This document shows, piece by piece, positions 11,401 to 24,800 of a stretch of DNA of 64,000 nt. The stretch comes from Lonicera japonica (Eukaryota > Streptophyta > Magnoliopsida > Dipsacales > Caprifoliaceae). A model generated the notes under the pieces. The model did no database searches, had not been told where the DNA came from, and worked only from the letters and a program-made list of their open reading frames with translations. The DNA lies in contig CM038469.1 of assembly GCA_021464415.1 (NCBI GenBank), positions 59,203,702 through 59,267,701 of the forward strand. The letters run 5' to 3'. Each line of letters begins with the position of its first letter. Position 1 is the first letter of the stretch. Position numbers and translations under genes: made by a program.

Positions 11401-14400
11401 CTCGCTCCTGAATCATGTGCGCGAGTATTAAAATTATTATTGTTTGATCCTCCTCCTTGATTGCCTCCCCGATATTGTAACCGCCCAAGTTCAGAATCAT
11501 TATTTTTATTAACCAGAGCACTATTGAACGGAGCAGGTGGAGTCGGAACTGGGGAAACCCCCTCTGTGCAAAAACTCTGCTATACACTTCCTGTAAGGAA
11601 GAAATCTCAGGACTAGAGAGAATTTGGTTCTTAGCAATTTCAAATTCAGCCGGAATACCAGCTAAAAAACTCATGATAGCCATCTGCTCTCTCTGACTCT
11701 GCTGAACTTTGACATCAGAGCTATACTGCAATAGCATATTAAGTTCTTCATACGTTTTCTTAAAATCCATAAAGTAACTCATAATGGACCTATCCTGTTT
11801 TTCTGCACGGTAAAAGGCTTTGCACACATCATAAATACTAGAAATATTCCCTTTCCCAGAGTATAGAAAATCCAAATAATCCATTAACTCTTTAACCAAT
11901 TCACAATGGTTAATCAAACTAATCACAGTACTATCAATCGAATTTCGAATTTGTAAGAATAATCGGGCATCCTCCCTTAGCCACGTCTGTCTCGAATTAT
12001 CTGAAGGGGGATCACTAGTCACGTGATCATCTTTATCGATACTACGCAAATAATTTCGAATGGTTTTACTCCAATCGAGATAATTGGAGCCATTAAGTTT
12101 ATGCTCAGTAATTTTTGACATTACAGAAACTACATCAGAAACAACTGCCGATTTCTGCTTTTAACATATTGAAATAATTTTATAGCGAGGACCACAATTA
12201 TTATGAACAAAATGAGTCACAAAACAGCGTACTAACCATAAACGAGGCAGTGAATAACTTCAAGAGTCGAACGGGTGCGAATCAACCCAAACCAATCACA
12301 GACCAGTAATTGCAAAGCACAAAACACGAACAAACAGCCTCTGGACAAAGTTTCAGGTCTGGAAACACGGTTATCTCAGATCTGGAATGCGCAGAACAAT
12401 ACGAGGAAGGCTAAACTTGATCCAAATTCAGATCTACACCAAACAGTGAGGAACCGACCCAAACCAAACACATATATGTGCTGTACACAGTGAAACGAGA
12501 CCAACGACGGTGGCCGGAAGTCGATCGGAGGCTTCACGCGCCTCCACGCGCCGGCGCGTGAGGTCGCTGACGAGAAGAAGCGGTAGCGCGTGAGGGCCAC
12601 GCGCGTGGTTTTCCGGCGCCGGATTCTGGGCGAGTGCAAAACGGTGGTAGACGATCCTCCCTAGGCCGGAGGTGAGATTAAACGAGCACTATGAAGTGTT
12701 AAACAAAAAATTGAAAGTGAAAACCTAACCAATCCTAGGCTGCCGTCAACTAGGAGACGTAAACCTTGGATGAAAAACCCTAATCCTCTGATACCATGTT
12801 ATTTATGAGAAGGAGAGAAATTATATTTCATATAATTAGAGAGAACATTACCCACTTATATACATGAGACTCCTACACAGATAAGGAAACTATTACTAAT
12901 TTGGATTCCTAAATTATCTACCTTCCTAATACAATATTTACAACTCATAACACGCTCAATGTTGTTCTGTTTTCACATGTTTCTCTAGCCGGGGAAGTAG
13001 AGTAACTTTGTTGTCTTCTGTTGTTAGGTGGTGGGGTTGGTTTTACTGTAAGTGATAAGAATGAGACTATTTCCTGGTTCATTTTTTAGTTTGTTTCAGC
13101 CACTTTTTGCTTTTCTTCTTTCTTTCTTCTCTCGTTACTCTTGCATTTGTCTTTCTTGTTTCTCTTGCATTTGCCTCCTGATTGACCTATGTTCCACCAC
13201 CCATGCACTTCTTTTCTCTAAAAAATTGCTTTTGATAATTTTATTTTTTATTTTTGGAAGACATATCTCTTTGCTTCCTTCACCTACTATTTTAGTTTTG
13301 ATCCCTGTATAACTATGCCTATACCACTTGCCCACTAGATAATACTCCCTCCATCCCAAACTAAGAATCACAATTCCATTTTGGGATGTCCCCAGTTAGT
13401 AGTCTAGTTTCATTTTCAGGACTTAATCAATGTACCCAATGTTTTCTATTTTGGAACAGAGGGAGTTATATCTTTACTGAATCAAGACTTGTAGTTGTGA
13501 AGCTTACCCGCAATTTATAATAGCCTCTGCCCTACCTCTTGGGAATCCTACAAAATTCATTCGTTGTTTCATTGTTAGTCGGTTTTGGATTGCCTGCTCA
13601 ATATATAATGGGATGAAATTGGACAGCTAGGGAAATTTGCACCGAAAATTTGTCTTACTTATTTTAAGAATTAATTATATGACTAGTTGCTTCATTCATG
13701 TTTCTCATAGTTTTGGGGATCTCCCATTTTGATGGGATTTGATCAACTTAGTCTCTACTTTCATTTGCGGTTGCCTATATATTTTAGTTTATGTAATCAA
13801 ATATCATTCTTGAATGAATTGATTATTGCATTATTGATTTTCCCTACCTCTCTGTTTTATGTTTTTGTCTCTTCTGCTTCTTCCCTTACCCTTCACCTGT
13901 CCTCTTCCATTTTTGTTCCCCTCTACTTCTCCTTTGTTTCTCCCTATTTGTCTGTCTCTGTCCATTTCTTTCTTGTACTAAGTACATCGAAGAGGTTGTT
14001 GAGATTGCTGAGACCTTAGTGGACCATTGTGATGGTGTAACTTTAAAAGAGAGGTAATCTTGATGTTGATATTATCATCATTGTCCAATGAAAGGATATC
14101 AATGTTCGGATTCTTTCTCTTGATTAGTTAAGAATGCATACACGCAATGTTTTAAAAAGTGCTTGGCCGAGGTCTGGCGGCAGGGGGTGGGGGGCTAGCA
14201 CCTAGGTGGGGACTAGGTGGCAGATATGTACTTATTTAGTTTAAAAAAATATACACCTACAAGGCTACAAAAAATCTAACTTTACTCTGAAAATGATGTT
14301 AAGAGCTCATTAGTTGAACATTTCTCATAATTTAAAGACAAAAAAGTAATTTTCACAACAAAATGGAGTGAAAAGCTCCACAAATCGTGCCCAATTGCTG

Positions 14401-15800
14401 TCCTGCCCACCTGGGCAGGGTGCAGGCCACCGCCTAGCTCCTAAGTGTGGGGACTAGTCGACAGCCAGCCGTACACGGAGACTTTAGAACTCTACACACA
14501 CATTCTTTCATACATATATACACACGAGATGCATATGCGACCTGCATATAGGTAATTTAAGTTGAGAAAGAATAGTAATGGTAAGGAATTACCCTTGCCC
14601 TGGCAAGGTCAAGGGTAAAAACCATTATTTACGTCAATCCTTATTTATTCTTTGGGGCAAAACTGATTTCAGGGTCAAAATTGGAAACTACAAATACAAC
14701 AGCGTCAAATAGTTTGAGTTTCATCATTGCTTTATAGTGGTAACGATTCGTATGCTTTGATAACTTGGGGTATCAAGGTGTCTTTCAGTATATTACCTTA
14801 TGTAAACAAACATAAATTACTTGTCTGTGAAAAGTTCCATGCATTCAAAGGGCAAATTCCTGATAACCTGAAGTAATACGTCTTTCATTTTTACACAGAA
14901 CGATTAATTTCATGTAGGAGTTATGTGAAGTTATTCATTTAATAATAAAAATGAGGGTGTTTTGACTCTACCCCCTAGAATAATATGAAATTAGACATTG
15001 TGCCCCTATTTCCTGACTGCTTCCACTTACTGTTAAAAAGTAATATCTTGAATGAAATGCCACTTGTCTTCTCCATAGCCAAATAAAAACACTAGTTACT
15101 TTCTTCCATCTCTTTTTAATTTCTCCTCTTTCTAAAAAGTAATATCTTGGTGTGTTTGGGGTGAAAGAAATAGAAGAATTTTTGAAGGCAAATCAGAGCA
15201 CGTCGAGGATATCTGGCAGAGGGTCAAGTCGTCCGCATCTTTATGGGCGTATACGTCTAGTTTGTTCAGTTCATTATCACTTGACGATCTTAGACGGGAT
15301 TGGTGTGCAGCTGTGGGTTGAAGGATTTTGGCTGTAATTCTAGTCCGGAGTTTTGCGGGGAGTTAATTGGTTGTTTGTTTTTTTCTGTTTATTTTTCAGC
15401 TCGATGTTTAGTTAATGCTGGTTATTTTGCACTTTCCATTTCTTTCTCTGGGGCTTTTGGTAGACTTCTTGTAAACCATTAGCCCCTCTTTGCTTGTATT
15501 GATTCCCTTTTCAATATAAGTTTTGTTTCTGATAAAAAAAAAAACTAATCCATATTCAGAAGATCATACATACCTTTAAAATTTTTTTGCACGAATATTA
15601 AATATATGTATATTTAATTTCAGCCTCTTTGTTTTTTGGGGAAGACAAGGGCATATTGATCAAAAAATTGCCTTCCCAACAGTAAGTGGATGTTGTCTGA
15701 ATATAGGAAAAGTTTAATTTATGGGTTTTGGGGGCTAATGTCTAATTTCATATCATTACTAGGGGTAAAAGTAAAAACCCCTAAAATTAATATATGTGAA

Positions 15801-15855
<55 letters not shown>

Positions 15856-18800
15856 GTAGTAGTAGTAGTAGTGTGTTTTCTACATGAATTTTTGCTTTTT
15901 AACTCATTTTTGTTGGTGGTTTGGTTTTCTCTTTCTCATTTCCATTTTCTCTTTCCAGGAATAGGGTATGCACTAGCTAAAGAATTTCTAAAAGCTGGAG
16001 ACAATGTGCTAATTTGTTCAAGATCAGGTTAGGGAATTACTTTGCTATCGTTTGATAAATTTTGTTTTGTTACATATTTGGGATTTGTAAAGCTTATTTC
16101 ATGCATCACTATACTAGCCTAATGTAAATATTTTGCTATTTGTAAACGAAACCACAAAGTCTAACAGCCTAACTCTGGAACGCCACCATTCTTTTTGAGT
16201 CCTGTTGGAGAATTTGTATGGCATGATTCCCAGTTTGATTGGATTTGTAACTACTTACTAATAGAAAACTAAATGATTGCTAAAGCTTTCTTATTCCTTT
16301 GGATATTTACTGCCATTAATGTAAGGAGTACTAGGTATAAACTGTGTACAATACTATCCTCGTTTGTAAGGCATTATTCGTGCCTACAACAATAGCCATG
16401 TTACAAATGACTAGTGCCTACGACATTATCCACATGTAAAGAATTACCTGACACCGTCCATGTTACGAATGACCCATGCCTACAACGAGCTATTTGTATC
16501 TATTTCATTATTTTAGAATATATATATATGCATCTATCTCTATGTATTCCTTTGTTATCTGTGTAGATTTGACCTTTAAATTTTGTTATAAAATCACATC
16601 AAAATGGGACCAACACTTAGATACTAGATAGTGTGTAGGATAGTGACAGTATAATGAGATTTGTGTATATTCAAATGAGAAGAGAGTGAGTTTTCTTTAA
16701 ATGACGTCTATATGTACACTTGTGTTGATTTGATGTTTGTATGCGAGTGCAGACCACATCCTATGGTCCATAATGCTTTTGGATATTAAGAGAGTGATTT
16801 TGAGCCATTATATTGTGGAAATATTGCTTTTGGTGGTAAGAGTAGCTTCCACCCTCTTTTGGTTCGAATCTGATCATTAGTGTGGTTAGGCAACTTAGCC
16901 CCCTCCCACACAACCACTGCTCCAGATGGACCAAAAAAGGAGTATAGCATCCAATACTACAAAAATTTGGATGTACCAGTGTGTTAATATTTTCCCTTTC
17001 TTCTATTTAGACAAACCTTGGAAAATGTTGAAGTACGTGTCCAACATAATCTCTACCTCAAATCAGTGTTAGAAATCTGAAAATCACAAGAGAAATGGAG
17101 AAAGCCCACTTGAACCGAGGACTGCTTAACTGCCGCTAGCTAAACCCAATACAAGAACTCAGATCTTCAAGCAAACCTTTGTGAATTTCATATCTTTGTC
17201 CAAGGAGTTTGAGTAGAATCCAAGTTGGTGGCATGTAGAGATGGTTTTTGATTATTACTGAAGTTTTTGAAAGTTTCTTTATTATACTTGTGTAAGAGAA
17301 GAGTATACACGCTGCTGGTATTATTTGACTGCATATGCTTGACAGCTTTTTCTGTTCTGTTTTTCTTTAGAAATTTGACATAGAAATATTCTTATTTCTT
17401 ATTACTCATTTATATTTTTGTATTTTTATGTATCATGTCAGATCATTACATTAACGTTTTCTATTATCTTTGTGATTTGTTAACACTGACTAAAGAACAA
17501 TATTACATGTTTTTACTTTTCATTTCCTAAGGGACCGAAAATTGATGATTTTCCTTGAAACACTACACTTGGTATACAACTGAAAGTACAAAAGGCATAT
17601 ACCTTGACTTGCTTAAGCGAATTTTTTTTCCAGCTGAACGGGTGGAATCTGCTCTTCAGAGCCTAAGAGGGGAGTTTGGGAAGCAGCATGTGTGGGTACC
17701 TCCTTCATGACTTCATTATATGAATTCTCCCTGTTTTTTAGGGTGCGTTTGATAAAAAAGTTGAAAAATGATTGAAATACTATTAATTTTTATGAGAAGT
17801 CGAAAAATAAGATGAGTGATTTGGTGAGGCGTTCTCCGTGTTTTCCATGGAAAATTTTCTTATCCACTGCCTGAATAATTGTATTCCATGGAAAATTCAA
17901 TAATAGAACATTTTACCAAATCCCTCATCTGTTTTCCAACTTCTTATAAAAATTAGTAGTATTTTCACTCATTTTCCGACCTTTTTTTAATTAAACGCAC
18001 CCTTATTTTACTTTCTTTTCCACTCTGTTAAGCCAATACCTATACTCCATGTTCCAAATTATGATTTAGTTCATCCCTCTACAGGGTATCCAATGCGACG
18101 TTCGAGAAGGGAAAGATGTGAAGAATCTTGTTGCATATGCACAAGAAAATCTAAAATACATTGATATATGGGTACTCGATTCACCTCCTATAATCTTTGT
18201 ATATTTATCTTTAATTCGTTGGATTCTGTTACTCAGTACCAAATTTCTTTCTACGAGTTGCTCTAAATTTATTTAGATAATTAGCTAAATGCAATCTTAG
18301 GGTTCTGGTGTAATCAACGACATGGATTAACCTGTGCTTGAGCCTTCAATCCATGAAGTGGAGACCACAAGCCCTTTCTAGCACTGTATTTTAGAGCGAG
18401 ATTTCATATAATTGATTAACTTAGTGTTACTTGCTTCCCTACTACAATTAAATGGTTCTATACCTAAAACTAGCGATTAGCCACTAAACCACATATTAAA
18501 CCTACTAACTTATAAACAATTTTTGGAGTGTTTTATCTTATGAAAGGTAATAATGACGAAAAAATTCGAGTAAAGTCATCAAGAAAGAGGTCAGGCTGGT
18601 ACAATTATGGCATCATGCTTACAGCTAGCTAGAGAATCTTTAGGGCAGAGAAGTCATTAACTATGTAGCTAGCTCTGTACCAATAAGATTTGACATGGTC
18701 CCTGAGCACAGGGTCAGATTTGAGTCCTTTTGAGGGAAAAGAAGTTGGGGGGGGGGGGTTGGGGGGGGGGGGGGGATTAGTTGAAAAGATTATTGAAGCT

Positions 18801-21800
18801 ATGTGAATCCTTTCCAAGATATTTTTGGTTACCTCTTGATCCACTTACATTGGAATTCCATAATGCGCTGTTCTGGGAATTTATCGTTTAGGAGAAATCC
18901 CAATGAGAGGGAACTTGATGAATTTCTCTCTCTTCCTGCTCTTGTTCAAGAATTCCATTATGAGGTTCTTTGGAATCTCGTCCGGTGAATATTCTTGTAA
19001 GTCTTGGTGAGTCCTCCCAACTTTTTTCAATTTTTGAATCTGGTAAAATGATTTGGAAATATAGAAATCTTTCAAAGTTCAGATCTTTGCATGGTGCTGT
19101 GGTTGGCCTCTTGGAGATTATGAACACTCGGACTTAATTAGCATAAGTGGCCAGCATATTGCGTAAATCTTCTTGAAGTAAAACAATATTTTAGCGACTT
19201 AGTTTGAGTGTAGTGGGCCAACAATGTATATCATACTCTTCAACACTCCCCCTCACGTGCGAGCCACTCGCACGAGGATAGACAAACGAAACCAAAGGCC
19301 AAACCGGCCAAACTAAAGGTGCACTTTGTGCACAAACACAAAGGGAGAAACAAATGCAAGCGGGAGGATTTGAACCCGAAACCTTGCAGAACCCGAGCTC
19401 TGATACTATGTTAGTAACCATCTCACCCAAAAGCTTAAGCTGTTAAGTAGTGGGCCAACAATGTATATCATACTCTTCAACATCTTCCATTAGACCATTC
19501 GCCAGATATAGCATGTAACTCTTTTTCATGAGATAGTCCAATGAAAAGACAATTGTTTTTATACTGTATAGCTTTCTAGTTTATGAAAATAAGTGTGACA
19601 AAGTTGGTAATGACCTCGAATTGTTAGAGATTGATACCCTAGCGAGGTCATTGAAATTGTATTGAAAGTGGAAGCCAACTTGACTAGGACAAAGAATTGC
19701 AGTGGGAATACGTGAAATACTAGCCTTTCTTTTGCTATCTTCAAAGTTTCATCAAGTGATGCTGTTTAACTGAATTTTTATGGATTGGAAGGAAATTATC
19801 TTGTAATGTTTGTGCCGTCTCTTTTGGCTTTTTGGATTTGACTTATCCTTCTTTTTTTTTTTTTTGGGTATTACTAGGCTAACTTGCTTGACTCGAATAT
19901 ATCTAATTTGAAGCAGGAAAAAACATAAAAATGATAAGTGGCCTAGTGGGTGAGCTATGACTTTATCTTGCCCAAGTGAAAGGTTCAAACCCCCTTGCAA
20001 GCATATTTTTTTATTGGAAGAAAAGTATGCAAGGGTAAAATATGCAATTCAAAAGTCTGACACAACTTAATGGCAGTTGAAATCCGTCCTGGCTTAAAAT
20101 ACTAGTATAGATGTTTCGTTATTCGTTAAGAACTTTCATTTCTCAATAAAGAAAAGTTTAATATTTTATAGCTCCCAAAATGTTTTTTCTAATTCATTCT
20201 CTTCATCTCTTAGCTATAAAGCACGGATTCTTCTGAAGGGTTGCCGAGTCCAGTTGGGTGCGGCCCCAATTCGTACCCAAGAAAATCGGAATTAATAAGT
20301 TAATGTTAATTTCCAATTGGGCAAGGATTCTTCAGGGATTTGTTTAGGACTCGAGAAGGATTCAAAAAGAGTTCAATTTCACTATTTCTTTTTAAATTTA
20401 AATTGACTTTTTTTTTTGGTTATATAAAAAAAAGAGATGAGTTTTAACTTTTAACATGTATATAATACGACACTAGCCCCACAAAATCTTTCACGTTACT
20501 TTGAAATTCCAAAGCTTCTCACATATGACTTATCTTCCAAACCAAACACCAAACAAGATCCTTCCAAAGTCCAAACTCAGAAATGGCAAAGATAAGCTCT
20601 CCAAACACGATCGTTTCTTACTTCAAGTTTCATCTCCATCAAATTTCTTCTTCATCAAATCTATGAATCCTAGTTTTCTAGTCAACCACTATGAAACTCT
20701 AATTTCTTGTCATTGCTATAGAAAACCTAAATTTCTTGTCCCCACTCACCAATATGGAACCCTAAATTTCCTATTTCACTGTGACTAATTAATGTAATTT
20801 ATATTATTATTTCATTACCCTCTGCACCTGTATCCTTTTTTTTTGAAATTTCTTGAATTGTGCACCTGAATCGAGTCACACTCAAATCCCGTACCTGCAT
20901 CCATGCTTCATTGTCTCTTAGCATTTTAGTGAGCAATATTTCGGAAAATCCAATTTTGCTGCTTTCTTACTTGATAATGATGCAGATTAATAATGCAGGA
21001 TCAAATGCATATAGCTTCAAACCACTTGCAGAAGCTTCAGATGAAGATCTTATGTTAGTTGCAGTTGCTCGTTCTTTATACCTTACATGATTTGATTGTA
21101 ATATTTTGTTAATTCTGCACTCAATTTGTATACAGAGAAGTTGTCACCACGAATACCCTGGGTTTGATGATATGTTGTCGTGAGGTAAATTGCTTTTCTA
21201 GGTTTTTATGTGGGCAGTTTTCAGGTCTGGTGCTCATTTAGTTACTTGATAGGCAATAAAGATGATGCTAAACCAGCCTCGAGGGGGTCATATATTTAAT
21301 ATTGATGGAGCTGGTTCAGATGGAAGACCGACCCCCGGTATTTCTTTTCTCTTATTATGAAGTAATCTAAAAAGAAAGAAGAAAAAGAAAAATGACAATG
21401 AAAATACTTGGATTGCATTATTTTGCGACTTTCTGAGTGTCCAACTACTGTCATCTTCTAAATCTTTTGAACTTTGGAGTTTGATATTTTTGTGTGTTCT
21501 CTAGGCCTATCAAGAATCGGGTGGATACGGAATGGAATCTGTTTATTCCAACCTGAACGTGTTAAGCCTTTTGATTAACAAATCAGATATGGATATATAT
21601 CCATCTGATTCATTGGCGATCGGATATGACATCTGTTAGAAACCATTTCACTCAAAAGCTTAAGCCGTTAGATAGTGGGCCAACAATGTATATCATGCTT
21701 GAAACAAGAGAAAGAGCAGAGGAGAAATATATTTCTTGTATATCTTGAAGGATGAATAACACACGTATATATACACAAATACAACCTCAAAAATCTACTT

Positions 21801-24800
21801 CCTACCTAATACATTGACATTTTATAAGATCCTACCTAACATATATTGACATTCTATAACACTCCCCCTCAAGCTGGAGCATAGATATTGATCATGCTCA
21901 GCTTGTTGCAAAGATAATCAATTCGAATCCCGTTTAAGGCTTTCGTGAAAAGGTCACCCAATTGCTCTTTAGTCTTTATATACTTTGTAGAGATTAATCC
22001 TTGCTGTATCTTCTCGCGGACAAAATGGCAATCAATTTCGATATGTTTTGTTCGTTCATGGAACACGGGATTAGATGCAATATGTATGGCAGCTTGGTTA
22101 TCACACTACAATTTTGCTGGTACCGAAGTCTTAATCCCTATTTCAGTTAAGAGCTGACATATCCACATTATTTCACACACGGACTGAGCCATAACTCTAT
22201 ATTCTGATTCTACACTAGATCGTGACACAACACTTTGCTTCTAACTTTTCCATGAGATCAAATTTCCTCCAACAAAGACACAATAGCGTGATGTGGATCT
22301 TCTATCCACCTTGGAACCCGCCCAATTAGCATCTGAGAAGCATTCGATACGAGTGTGTGCCTGATCGGTGTACAGATACCACGTCCAGGTGCTCCTTTCA
22401 AGTAACATAAAATTTGTTCTAATGCTGCCCAATGATGAACTGTTGGGGATGACATAAACTGGCTCACCACAGTCACAGAGTATGCAATATCCGGGCAAGT
22501 CACTGTAAGATAGTTCAATTTTCCCACCAATCTTTTATATTTCTCAGGATTCTCAAATGGTTTACCATCTCTTGTCAACTGTACATTAGGAATCATCGGA
22601 GTACTACACAGCTTTGCCTCCAGCTTTCCTGTCTCAGCTAATAAGTCAAGGACATATTTCCTCTGAGATAAAAAGATACATTTTTTACTCCTTGTGACTT
22701 CGACATCCAAAAAATACTTTAACGTCCCTAAGTCCTTTGTATGAAACTGAGCATGAAGAAAGGACTTAAGAGATAAGATTCCTGCAGTATCACTCCCAGT
22801 AATGACAATGTGGTCTACGTACACAACTAACAGAATAATGCCTGCTTCAGACTGTTTGTAAAACACCGAATGGTTAGACTTGCTTTTCTTCATGCCAAAC
22901 GTCTCAATAGCATGGCTAAACTTCCCAAACCAAGTATGAGGACTCTGTTTCAAGCCATACAAAGATTTACGAAGGTGGCAAACTTTCCTATACTCCCCCT
23001 GAGCAACAAATCCAGGAGGTTGCTCCATATAGACCTTATCCTGAAGATCACCATAAAGAAAAGCATTTTTTATGTCGAGCTGATGCAAAGGCCAATGATG
23101 AGTAGCTGCCAAAGATATAAATAGCCCGACAGATGTTTATTTAGCAACAGGAGAAAAAGTATCAGAATAATCAATTCTATATGTCTGAGCATAACCCTTA
23201 GCACCAAGGCGGGCTTTTAAACGAGCAACAGACCCATCAGGATTGACCTTGACAGTAAACACTAATTTGCATCCGATAGCTTGTTTTCCTGCAGGTAAAG
23301 TAACCAAGTCCCATGTACCATTTGTATCTAAAGCATCCATTTCCTCTATCATTGCATTACGCCATCCAGGATGAGAGATTGCCTCGTGAACAGTTTTAGG
23401 AGTAGACATAGAATCAAGAGATGCAATGAATGAACAAGATGAATGTGATAGGTGATCATAAGATACACAAGAAGAAACAGGATAAGTACATTGGCGTTTA
23501 CCTTTGCGTAAAGAAATAGGAAGATCTTCACTCGTCACTGAATCTGATGAAGAAGAAGATGGTGGAGGACATGGATCAGGAGGTTTCCGTCTGGAATATA
23601 CCTGCTGAATGGGAGGTCAGACTGGTACTGGTTCAGTAGCGGGTTCATGAAACGAGACAGTATACACTAACAAATCATCATCCTCCCCCTGACTCTTGGA
23701 AGTGGAGGACAAAAAATATGGTGTTTCTTCTATGAATGTAACATCAGTTGAGACAAGGTACTTATTCAGACTCGGACAATAACATCTGTATCCTTTCTGA
23801 AGGCGAGAATACCTAAGGAAAACACACTTTAAAGACTTTGGGTCTAACTTACTAACTTATGGACGGACGTCCCGAACAATGCAAGTATTAGCAAATATTC
23901 TGAGTTCAATAGGAAACAATGATTTCTTTGGAAAAAGAACACTATAAGGAGTTTTACCCTGAAGAACAGACGAAGGCATTCGATTAATGAGAAAGCATGC
24001 TGTGGAAACCGCATCAGCCCGGAATGGTTTCGGAACATTCATTTGAAATAATAGGGCTCTTGCAGTTTCAAGAAGATGTCTATTCTTCCGTTTTGCCACT
24101 CCATTTTGAGACGGAGTATCAACACAAGATGTTTGATGAAGAATACCGTTCTGAATCATGTAAGTCTGAAAAGTTGAAGATAAATATTCTTTGGCATTAT
24201 CACTGCGCAATATATGGACTGGAGTAGCAAATTAAGTTTTAATCTCAGTACAAAACGCACAAAAATGAAAAAATAATTCATAACGACTTTTCATTAAATA
24301 TAACCAAGTTGTACAAGAATAATCATCAACAAAGGCAACAAAATATTTAAACCTAGTTTTAGATATAACAGGACATGGACCCCAAACATTAGAATGAACT
24401 AATTCAAAAGGAGCAGTTGCTCTTTTATTAACTCTTGGACTAAGACTACTACGATGATGTTTGGCAAACTGACATGACTCACAATCTAATGAGGACACCG
24501 TGCTAAACTGCAGACATAACTCCTTAAGCAGAGGAAGAGAAAGATGGCCTAATTTACAATGAGCCTTAAAAGCCGATGTGACACCTGAACAGGCAATGGA
24601 TTTAGGTATATGTGTGTCAAGGATGTAGAGGCCTCCCGATTCATGTCCTTTACCAATAATCTTCTTCGTCATAAGATCATGAAACAAGCAATAATCAGGG
24701 AAGAATGAGATGCAACAATTAAGAGTACGAGTAAGTTGGCTTACAGAAATCAAATTAAAGGACAATTGAGGTAAATGCAGGACAGATGATAGGGGAAGCA

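Larger units (their letters stand above)
10863..12952 (-). mobile_element. Ty1/copia element B, 5' half only
   Basis: The minus strand carries a 5' LTR (12797-12952), primer-binding site complement CCTCTGATACCA (12785-12796), leader, gag and the start of pol. It breaks off at 10863, at the point matching 24703 in copia C. RT, integrase core and 3' LTR are absent. The break joins directly to TRIM copy 1 with AAG shared at the junction, so the two were fused by a deletion. In NOL intron 1, antisense. Confidence 0.85.

Noticed and set aside
13729..14019. 96-codon frame rich in Leu, Ser and Phe.
   Set aside because: The composition follows CT-rich intron DNA and no domain is recognisable.
15690..16032. 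Long serine/leucine-rich frames across the (TC)n tract.
   Set aside because: They are translations of the microsatellite; only 15959-16027 is coding.
16840..16930. SINE in NOL intron 2.
   Set aside because: One box-B-like word without box A, tail or target duplication.
20501..20788. 95-codon frame in NOL intron 4.
   Set aside because: No recognisable motif; lies in AT-rich intron sequence 200 bases before exon 5.
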